Shown here: positions 1-5,153 of the stretch, in pieces | Position numbering within the stretch: position 1 is the first letter of the stretch | How the letters are laid out: each line of letters begins with the position of its first letter | Assembly: GCA_009782025.1 (NCBI GenBank) | Contig: WQUQ01000150.1 | Coordinates: forward strand, 1 to 5,153 | DNA length: 5,153 nucleotides | Reading direction: 5' to 3' | From: Desulfobulbus sp. | Lineage (GTDB): Bacteria; Pseudomonadota; Gammaproteobacteria; Burkholderiales; Rhodocyclaceae | Program-made: the position numbers and the translations under genes | Notes under the pieces: generated by a model | Told to the model about the DNA's origin: nothing | Seen by the model: the letters and a program-made list of their open reading frames with translations, nothing else | Database searches by the model: none

Positions 1-186
1 TGAGCAAATGGCCACTTCGACCTCGCCACCCCTCGCCGCAACCACCAATCATCATCAATGAGAGGATTCAGATTCTTAAGTGACAAGTATTGGGGCTAAA
101 AGAGGCGTTCGAGCGTATCGGCAAGCGCATCTAACAATTCGCCTTCGGCTCACTCCAATCTACCCGTTTCTCATAACCCGTACCCC
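1..186. other. Region upstream of the cphA fragment, no gene supported
   Basis: No convincing coding region is visible on either strand. A 13-codon ATG frame (58-99) lacks a ribosome binding site and resembles nothing known. Another frame closes at the TAA at 132-134 and ends in LKEAFERIGKRI, which looks faintly like the last helix of a class I/II aminotransferase, but an in-frame TGA at 81-83 cuts it off, so at best it is debris. A tiny GCC-TTC-GGC hairpin lies at 142-150. I found no good -35/-10 pair and no Shine-Dalgarno sequence before the ATG at 187. Confidence 0.5.
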
Positions 187-429
187 ATGAACATCACCCG
201 CATCCGCGCCCTGCGCGGCCCCAATTTGTGGAGCCGCCGTACCGCCATTCAGGCGATTGTCACCTGCTCCGGCGGTGAATCGGCCATTGCCGATCTGCCC
301 GGTTTCGAGGGGCAGTTGCGCGCCCGGTTTCCTGAGTTGGGCGACCTGATTCCCGCCGATCATCTCGATACCGTGTCGATGGCCCATGTGCTCGAATTTA
401 CTAGCAATAAAGGGTCGGAGTCGGATTAA
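187..429 (+). pseudogene. cphA: Cyanophycin synthetase, N-terminal fragment (truncated)
   Basis: Cyanophycin synthetase builds the storage polymer multi-L-arginyl-poly-L-aspartate from Asp and Arg with ATP, in cytoplasmic granules. The first ~72 residues carry the hallmark opening of the family: RIRALRGPNLWSRRTAI at residues 5-21, then an acidic-to-basic linker, LPGFEGQLRARFPELG at 37-52, and DTVSMAHVLE at 61-70. The family is usually about 700-900 residues long, with a small N-terminal domain, an ATP-grasp domain and a Mur-ligase-like domain; both catalytic domains are absent here. Homology stops near residue 72 (base ~402), and the remaining residues SNKGSESD come from unrelated sequence that supplies the TAA at 427-429. 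The ATG at 187 matches the family N terminus, but no Shine-Dalgarno sequence precedes it. No later part of cphA is seen in the window, so this is a deletion or an insertion larger than the window shows, not a frameshift. The family call is from remembered motifs; assignment to the betaproteobacterial cphA or its paralogue is less sure. Confidence 0.82.
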
Positions 430-534
430 ATCCAACAAGCATAGGTCGTGGTGAGCCAACGGCGAACCGCGACGCCACCGCTGCTTGTCGCGGTTGTTCG
501 GCTTCGCCGAGTCCCGCTTTGCGGGACCAGCCCG
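403..534. repeat. Cluster of short perfect hairpins replacing the body of cphA
   Basis: This non-coding stretch follows the break in cphA. It opens with an AT-richer piece containing GGGTCGGAGTC (412-422) and the palindrome GGATT-A-AATCC (423-433). It then holds a 9-bp perfect stem AACCGCGAC (465-473) with GTCGCGGTT (487-495), a 5-bp stem TCGGC-TTC-GCCGA (498-510), and directly abutting it a 7-bp stem GTCCCGC-TTT-GCGGGAC (511-527). Such back-to-back hairpins resemble REP/BIME-type extragenic repeats mobilised by REP-associated tyrosine transposases. No transposase is present, so the link is an inference. The stems themselves are directly visible. Confidence 0.6.
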
Positions 535-659
535 CGTAGGTTGGGCTGAGCGCAGCGAAGCCCAACATTTATTTCGGATAAACCGCATTCGCCGAAATAT
601 ACGTCATTGTTTTGGCCTATCCAAATGTTGGGCTTCGCTGCGCTCAGCGCCAACCTACG
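535..659. repeat. Long imperfect inverted repeat, MITE- or BIME-like
   Basis: The left arm (535-570, starting CGTAGGTTGG and ending CCCAACATTT) is the reverse complement of the right arm (623-659) apart from one extra base at about 648-649 in the right arm. The arms are about 36 and 37 bases and are separated by 52 bases. The left arm also folds on itself, GTTGGGCT (540-547) with AGCCCAAC (559-566). The right arm has lost this self-fold on one side because of the extra base. The spacer contains a further inverted pair TATTTCGG (570-577) and CCGAAATA (592-599), and TTTGG-CCTAT-CCAAA (611-625). It lies between the converging cphA fragment and hrpA, 35 bases past the hrpA stop. Sequences of this GTAGGTTGGGC...GCCCAAC kind are common dispersed repeats in proteobacteria. 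As RNA it would form a strong stem, perhaps protecting or ending the hrpA message, but there is no T-run. Confidence 0.75.
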
Positions 660-693
660 AAATGTGCAACCTATACGGGCCATTGGTGTTGCA

Positions 694-3600
694 TCACCCA
701 TTCCTGATCCCCTCCCATTGTTTTTGCAGCCGTTTCACCGACACCGGCACCGGCGTGCGCAGTTCCTGGGCGTAGAGGCCGACGCGCAGTTCTTCCAGCA
801 GCCAGCGGAATTGTTCGACCTGTGGGTCGGGCGTGCCGAGTTTGGCTAATTGAATGGCTCGCCGCTCGTAGTTGCTCCACAGCGGGGCGTATTCAGCCAT
901 CAGTTGCGCGTCACGGGCTGGATTGGCTTTCAGTTTGTCGAGGCGGATGGCGATGGCTTTGAGGTAGCGCGGGAGGTGTTGCAGGCGCTCGAAGGGGGTG
1001 TCGATGATGAATTGCTTGCCGAGCAGGCGTTTCAACTGGGCTTCGATGTCGGCCACAGCCGCCGTGTGCGCCTTGAAGGCGGGCAGCTTTTTGCTCACCG
1101 CCTGCCATTCGCCGAGTACCGTGCCGACCAGGCGGCAGATTTCCTGCATGATGAGGCCGAGCCTGGCCTTGGCTTCGACGCAGCGGGTTTTGAAAGTTTC
1201 CGCCGTGGTGGGTAGCGGTTCGCCCAGGCAGGCGCGCTCGAAGCCCAGTTCGATGAGTTGGCGCTTCAATTCGTCGCTGCTACAGCCCAGGCTCATGGTT
1301 TGCATGGCCATCTGGGTCAGGCCCGGCAGGTTTTTGTCGAAATATTTGATCTGCTCGCGGAATTGCAGCATGAACAGGCGGCGCAGGCCCCGGCGATGGC
1401 AGTCGGCGGCTTCTTCGGCGGAATCGAACACCTTGAGGCTGACCGTTTCACCGTCGTCGATCAGCGCCGGGTAGCCGATCACCGTCTGGCCCCCAACGGG
1501 AACCTCCATCAGTTCCGGCAAATCGCCGAAAGTCCAGTCGGTCAGTTGGGTGTATTCGGCGGGCGTTTCGTGCAGTTCGGCGAATTCTTCCTTGGCTTCC
1601 CGCCCCCACTCGCCGCGCAGGGCCGGCAGGCTGCGGTTCATGTCGAGTTGGCGGCCATGCTCGTCGATCAGCTTGTAGTTCATGAAAAAATGCGGCGGCA
1701 GCGCGTCGGGGCGGAAGGCGTCGGGCGTGACCGCCCAGCCGCGCGCGTTCAGCCCGCGCGCTTCGAGGATGTAGTCGATCAGCGGCGGCAGCAGGCCCTG
1801 GTTGATTTTGCGGTCGTTGCTGGCGGTGGCGGCGATGAATTCGTCGACGAATTCCGGCACCGGCACCAGCTTGGCGCGGATTTTTTGCGGCAGGGTCTTG
1901 ATGAGTTGCGTCAGTTTTTCCTTGAGCAGCCCCGGCACCAGCCATTCCATGCGCGCCGCCGGAATCTGGTTGAGTTGCGCCAGCGGCAGGGTCAGCGTCA
2001 CGCCATCCCTCGGCGAACCCGGCTCGAAATGGTAGGTGAGCGCATACTCCACGCCGCCGGCCTTGAGGTGATGCGGAAAAGCGTCCGTCGTCACGCCGGC
2101 CGCCGAGTGGCGCATCAGGTCGTCTTTTTCCAGGAACAGCAGGCGGGGATCGTCCTGTTCCGCCTCTCGCCGCCAGTGGTCGAAGGCCGCGCCGTTGTGG
2201 ATGCCTTCGGGAATCAGATGGTCGTAGAAGGCGAAGATCAGTTCGTCGTCCACCAACACATCCTGGCGGCGCTGCTTGTGCTCGATCTTTTCGATGTCGC
2301 GGATCTGTTTCTGGTTGTGCTGGAAGAAGGGCCAGCGGCGAGCAAAGGCCTCGTCGATTTCCTCGCCGACCAGCCCCTGGCGGATGAATACTTCGCGCGC
2401 CTCGGCCGGGGCCAGCGGCCCGTAGTGGATGCGCCGCTTGGGGTTGATGACCACGCCGTAGAGCGTCGTGCGCTCCCAGGCGGCGACCCGCATGGCCTTT
2501 TTCTCCCAGTGCGGATCAAAATACTGGCGCTTGATGAGGTGAGCGCCCGCTTTCTCGATCCAGCCTTCTTCGATGCGGGCGACGCAGCGCCCGAACAGGC
2601 GCGTCGTTTCGGTGATCTCGGCGGCCATCAGCCACTTGCCGGCTTTTTTCTGCAAGGGCGAGGATGGGTGAATGAGGAAGCGGATGCCGCGCGCCCCGAG
2701 GTAATAGCCGGATTCGTCCGACTTGCAGCCGATGTTGCCCAAAAGGCCCGTGAGCAGCGCCATGTGGATGGCCTCGTAAGCACCGGGCTGCTCGTTCTCC
2801 TTCCAGCCCAGTTCGGCAATCAGGGCATGCAACTGCCCGTGCACCTCGCGCCACTCGCGCAAACGCAGATGCGACAAAAAATGCGCGTGGCAGGTATCGA
2901 CCAGTTGCTTGTTGCTCTTTTTGTGCTCGACGGCGTTCTGGAACCAGTTCCACAGCTTCCACCAGGCGAGAAATTCCGATTTCTCGTCGGCGAACAATTT
3001 GTGCTTTTCGTCCGCCGCCTGCTGGCGCTCCTGTGGCCGCTCGCGCGGGTCTTGCGTCGATAGCCCGGCGGCGATCACCAGCACTTCCTTGAGGCAACCG
3101 AGATCGCGGGCGGCGACCAGCATGCGGCCGATGCGCGGATCGAGCGGCAGGCGGGCCAGCGCCTCGCCGACGGGGGTCAGCCTGCCATTGTCCTCATCGA
3201 GCGCGCCGAGTTCCTGCAACAGCGCGTAGCCGTCGGCGATGGCCTTGGCCGGCGGCGCTTCGAGAAAGGGAAAGTGGGCGACATCGGTCAGGCGCAGCGA
3301 CTTCATGCGCAGAATGACACCGGCCAGCGAGGAACGCAGAATCTCCGGGTCGGTGAAGGGCGGCCGGGCGGCGAAATCCTGTTCGTCATACAAACGTATG
3401 CACACCCCGGCGGCCACCCGGCCACAGCGCCCGGCCCGCTGCCGCGCCGCCGCCTGAGAAATTTTCTCGATCTGCAACTGCTCGATCTTGTTGCGGTAGG
3501 AATAGCGCTTGACCCGCGCCAACCCGGTGTCGATCACATAGCGGATGCCGGGCACGGTCAGCGAGGTTTCGGCGACATTGGTCGCCAGCACGATGCGCCG

Positions 3601-4665
3601 CTGGCCGCTGGAGGGCTTGAAAATGCGATCCTGCTCGCCGGCCGACAGGCGCGAGAACAGCGGCAGAATTTCCGGCGCATGAGCTGCGGATAATCCTGGC
3701 CGGGCCAGCGCATGTTTGCGCAGCGCCTCGGCCGCCTCGCGGATTTCCCGCTCGCCGGGCAGAAACACCAGAATGTCGCCGGGGCCGAGGCGGGCCAGTT
3801 CATCGGCGGCATCGACAATGGCGTCGTAAAGATCGCGCTCATCATCGCGCTCGTCGATGTCCATGACGGGCCGGTGGCGCACTTCGACCGGATAGAGCCG
3901 CCCCGACACCTCGATCACCGGCGCGGGCTGCTCATTGACCGCGAAATGCCGGGCGAAACGCTCGGCGTCGATGGTCGCCGAGGTGATGATGAGCTTCAAA
4001 TCGGGGCGCTTTGGCAGCAACTGCTTCAGATAACCGAGCAGAAAGTCGATATTGAGGCTGCGCTCGTGCGCCTCGTCGATGATGATCGCCTCGTAGGCGT
4101 TCAAAAAAGGATCGGACTGCGACTCGGCCAGCAGGATGCCGTCGGTCATCAGCTTGACCCAGCTTTCCGGGCCGGTGCGATCCTGGAAGCGAATCTTGAC
4201 GCCGACGCCTGCGCCGACCTGGGTTTTCAACTCCTGCGCCAGCCTCGATGCCACCGACCGCGCCGCCAGCCGGCGCGGCTGCGTATGGCCGATCAGCCCG
4301 CGCGCGCCAATACCGAGATCGAGGCAGATTTTCGGTAACTGCGTCGTCTTGCCAGAGCCGGTTTCGCCGCAAACGATGACCACCTGATGCGCGGCAATCA
4401 GCGCGGCAATATCGCCGCGCCGCTCATTGACCGGCAGATCGGCGGCAAATTCCGGCCGCGGCAAATCCGCCCGCCGCGCCGCCACCGCTGCTTGTGAGCG
4501 TTCAAGTAATGCCCCGATTTCAGCTTGCGCCTTGTTTCGAGCCTCGCCGACCGCGCGCTCCAGTTCGCGTTGCAGCGCCCGCAAACGGCGGGCATCGGCG
4601 GTCAAGATGTCGTGGGGATTTTGATCGCGGCGCGAACGGGCGCTGCGGGTGGGAATGTGTGCCAT
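694..4665 (-). CDS. hrpA: ATP-dependent DEAH-box RNA helicase HrpA
   Basis: This is a cytoplasmic 3'-to-5' RNA helicase; in Escherichia coli HrpA acts in mRNA processing and in rescue of collided ribosomes. The protein has 1323 residues, close to the ~1300 of E. coli HrpA. In order: a charged N-terminal extension (1-90); RecA-like domain 1 with Walker A GETGSGKTT (100-108), TQPRRLAA (128-135), TDG (174-176), DEAH (197-200) and SAT (229-231); RecA-like domain 2 with FLPGEREI (301-308), ATNVAETSLT (361-370) and QRAGRCGR (409-416); a winged-helix and HA2 ratchet region (about 440-610); an OB fold (about 640-745); and a long DUF3418-type C terminus to the end, which separates HrpA from the shorter HrpB. 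All catalytic residues are present and there is no frameshift. The ATG at 4665 puts Walker A about as far from the start as in E. coli. No Shine-Dalgarno sequence is seen in CCGCCTC just before the ATG. It stands alone, convergent with the cphA fragment, with an IS21 remnant 101 bases upstream. Long open frames on the opposite strand are shadows of its GC-rich codons. Confidence 0.97.
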   Translation of the reverse strand: MAHIPTRSARSRRDQNPHDILTADARRLRALQRELERAVGEARNKAQAEIGALLERSQAAVAARRADLPRPEFAADLPVNERRGDIAALIAAHQVVIVCGETGSGKTTQLPKICLDLGIGARGLIGHTQPRRLAARSVASRLAQELKTQVGAGVGVKIRFQDRTGPESWVKLMTDGILLAESQSDPFLNAYEAIIIDEAHERSLNIDFLLGYLKQLLPKRPDLKLIITSATIDAERFARHFAVNEQPAPVIEVSGRLYPVEVRHRPVMDIDERDDERDLYDAIVDAADELARLGPGDILVFLPGEREIREAAEALRKHALARPGLSAAHAPEILPLFSRLSAGEQDRIFKPSSGQRRIVLATNVAETSLTVPGIRYVIDTGLARVKRYSYRNKIEQLQIEKISQAAARQRAGRCGRVAAGVCIRLYDEQDFAARPPFTDPEILRSSLAGVILRMKSLRLTDVAHFPFLEAPPAKAIADGYALLQELGALDEDNGRLTPVGEALARLPLDPRIGRMLVAARDLGCLKEVLVIAAGLSTQDPRERPQERQQAADEKHKLFADEKSEFLAWWKLWNWFQNAVEHKKSNKQLVDTCHAHFLSHLRLREWREVHGQLHALIAELGWKENEQPGAYEAIHMALLTGLLGNIGCKSDESGYYLGARGIRFLIHPSSPLQKKAGKWLMAAEITETTRLFGRCVARIEEGWIEKAGAHLIKRQYFDPHWEKKAMRVAAWERTTLYGVVINPKRRIHYGPLAPAEAREVFIRQGLVGEEIDEAFARRWPFFQHNQKQIRDIEKIEHKQRRQDVLVDDELIFAFYDHLIPEGIHNGAAFDHWRREAEQDDPRLLFLEKDDLMRHSAAGVTTDAFPHHLKAGGVEYALTYHFEPGSPRDGVTLTLPLAQLNQIPAARMEWLVPGLLKEKLTQLIKTLPQKIRAKLVPVPEFVDEFIAATASNDRKINQGLLPPLIDYILEARGLNARGWAVTPDAFRPDALPPHFFMNYKLIDEHGRQLDMNRSLPALRGEWGREAKEEFAELHETPAEYTQLTDWTFGDLPELMEVPVGGQTVIGYPALIDDGETVSLKVFDSAEEAADCHRRGLRRLFMLQFREQIKYFDKNLPGLTQMAMQTMSLGCSSDELKRQLIELGFERACLGEPLPTTAETFKTRCVEAKARLGLIMQEICRLVGTVLGEWQAVSKKLPAFKAHTAAVADIEAQLKRLLGKQFIIDTPFERLQHLPRYLKAIAIRLDKLKANPARDAQLMAEYAPLWSNYERRAIQLAKLGTPDPQVEQFRWLLEELRVGLYAQELRTPVPVSVKRLQKQWEGIRNG

Positions 4666-4670
4666 GAGGC

Positions 4671-4681
4671 GGGATTATCCC
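4671..4681 (-). promoter_or_regulatory. Possible -10 element and palindrome at the hrpA start
   Basis: On the hrpA strand the sequence reads GGGATAATCCC, an 11-base perfect palindrome around a central base. It contains GATAAT (4679-4674), five of six matches to the TATAAT consensus. Transcription from it would begin at about 4666-4668, that is at or within a few bases of the ATG at 4665, which would give a leaderless or nearly leaderless message and fits the lack of a Shine-Dalgarno sequence. No good -35 hexamer is found 16-18 bases upstream, so the call is weak. The palindrome could instead be a small operator, or chance. Confidence 0.25.
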
Positions 4682-4766
4682 GGAAACGGCGGCTGGACGC
4701 GCCCGGTGCGGCGCACGGCAAACCGGCTGGCAGGAAGTTGCCCCCCAACCCTTGGCGCTTCTTGCC

Positions 4767-5066
4767 TCAGAGCATCGACCTTCTCCGACTCCTGATAGCG
4801 AAAATTAAAAGCGAACCCGGCCCCTTTTCGGAGCGATAGGTTCGCTCGCGTGCCTGGATGCGCGATTTCGCGGTCGCGCTGCTTTCGCGGAATCGGTAGG
4901 ACTCATTGCCGGTCTCGACGATATGGCAGTGATGCGTCAGCCGGTCGAGCAGCGCCGTCGTCATCTTCGCGTCGCCGAACACGCTGGCCCACTCGCTGAA
5001 GGTCAGGTTCGTCGTGATCATCACGCTCGTGTGCTCGTAGAGCTTGGAGAGCAGCTGAACGACCAC
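4767..5066 (-). pseudogene. istB: IS21-family helper ATPase IstB, C-terminal fragment
   Basis: IstB is the AAA+ ATPase that works with the IstA transposase in IS21-family transposition, directing target choice. Only about the last 95 of ~250 residues remain. The diagnostic block is intact: [54 protein letters not shown], then a basic tail [14 protein letters not shown]. The Walker A and B motifs and the N-terminal domain are missing, so the product cannot be active. Recognisable homology begins at about base 5057; upstream, the frame runs into a hairpin and a TAG at 5067-5069, so the GTG that opens the frame is not a real start. The last ~25 residues after RERT are not clearly family sequence and may run past the true end of istB or of the element. 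It points the same way as hrpA, 101 bases upstream of it. No istA is in the window. Confidence 0.88.
4801..4846 (-). terminator. Terminator-like hairpin in the istB tail
   Basis: On the minus strand AGCGAACC (4846-4839) pairs with GGTTCGCT (4817-4810), an 8-bp perfect stem. Within the 21-base loop a CTCC-GAAAA-GGGG hairpin can form, and the stem is followed directly by TTTAATTTT (4809-4801). This has the shape of a Rho-independent terminator for istB and would insulate hrpA from IS transcription. It lies inside the open frame that ends at 4767, so it may instead be a subterminal inverted repeat of the IS21 element. A second overlapping pair, GAGCGA (4831-4836) with TCGCTC (4842-4847), competes with it. 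Confidence 0.35.
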
Positions 5067-5153
5067 CTACTGAAGTAGGTGGGTTCGCGCGGGTCGTAGG
5101 GGACTGAAGTCCACCCGCTTCGCTCCCCGCGCTAAAACCCGCCCCATCAACCG
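5063..5153 (-). mobile_element. Probable IS200/IS605-type element end interrupting istB (runs off window)
   Basis: The istB frame is broken here by sequence rich in structure. Immediately next to istB is a 9-bp perfect hairpin CCACCTACT-GA-AGTAGGTGG (5063-5082). A second, GGACT-GA-AGTCC (5101-5112), sits inside an outer 6-bp stem GCGGGT (5089-5094) with ACCCGC (5113-5118). The two loops share the core ACTGAAGT. Subterminal hairpins a few bases from the boundary, with no terminal inverted repeat, are the signature of IS200/IS605 elements moved by a Y1 TnpA, often carrying tnpB. Reading on the minus strand, the hairpin is followed by TCGTTCAG and then istB, which fits a right end, so tnpB would lie beyond 5153 in the same direction. 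A minus-strand frame from 5151 (VDGAGFSAGSEA) could be a TnpB tail but is not diagnostic. The exact boundary cannot be set without an intact istB. Confidence 0.5.

Noticed and set aside
81..134. LKEAFERIGKRI followed by TAA, like an aminotransferase C terminus
   Set aside because: Only 16 codons stand between two in-frame stops (81-83 and 132-134). The resemblance is too short to support a gene remnant.
474..488. A 15-base match GCCACCGCTGCTTGT shared with 4481-4495 inside hrpA
   Set aside because: The match stops abruptly on both sides and one copy is hrpA coding sequence. In GC-rich DNA this may be coincidence, and no repeat unit extends from it.
160..588. A 142-codon minus-strand frame crossing the cphA fragment and hairpins
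   Set aside because: It runs antisense to the conserved CphA start and through inverted repeats; the translated sequence shows no family features.
665..693. Inverted pair TGCAAC / GTTGCA just after the hrpA stop, as a terminator
   Set aside because: The stem is only 6 bp with a 17-base loop and no T-run follows on the hrpA strand.
1258..3063. A 601-codon open frame on the plus strand, antisense to hrpA, and several other long frames within 694-4665
   Set aside because: They lie wholly inside the well-supported hrpA gene. Their composition (Gln, Val, Ala, Arg-rich) is that of an antisense reading of GC-rich codons, and no domain is recognisable.
1..5153. CRISPR array, tRNA or rRNA genes
   Set aside because: No regularly spaced direct repeats and no cloverleaf or rRNA-like segments were seen. 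The repeated elements present are inverted, not direct.

Overview
The window is GC-rich chromosomal DNA of a proteobacterium, most likely a betaproteobacterium. The reasons are a full-length HrpA of the proteobacterial type (with a long DUF3418 tail) and a start-proximal fragment of a cyanophycin synthetase that reads like the betaproteobacterial CphA proteins. The genus cannot be fixed from the sequence alone. Only one intact gene is present; it is flanked by two broken genes and by repeat and mobile-element debris.

Layout: 1-186 has no supportable gene. 187-402 (+) is the first ~72 codons of a cyanophycin synthetase gene (cphA type), cut off by unrelated sequence that supplies a stop at 427-429. 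403-659 is a dense run of short perfect hairpins, ending in a ~125-bp inverted repeat with ~36-bp arms. 694-4665 (-) is hrpA, complete and convergent with the cphA fragment. 4666-4766 is the short upstream region of hrpA, with a possible -10 element almost touching the start codon. 4767-5057 (-) is the C-terminal third of an IS21-type IstB ATPase, missing its Walker motifs. 5063-5153 holds two strong hairpins that resemble an end of an IS200/IS605-type (TnpA/TnpB) element, which seems to have inserted in istB.

How it fits together: HrpA is a 3'-to-5' DEAH-box RNA helicase of RNA and ribosome quality control. It has no functional link to its neighbours. The cphA fragment suggests the lineage once made, or makes elsewhere, cyanophycin as a nitrogen store, but this copy cannot work. 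The right end is a nested insertion: IS21 next to the hrpA start region, then probably a second element inside its istB. No clearly new multi-gene system is visible. The points most worth a second look are the hairpin array that replaces the body of cphA and the IS200/IS605-like end, which, if a tnpB lies beyond the window, could encode an omega (reRNA) guide scaffold whose guide would be istB sequence.
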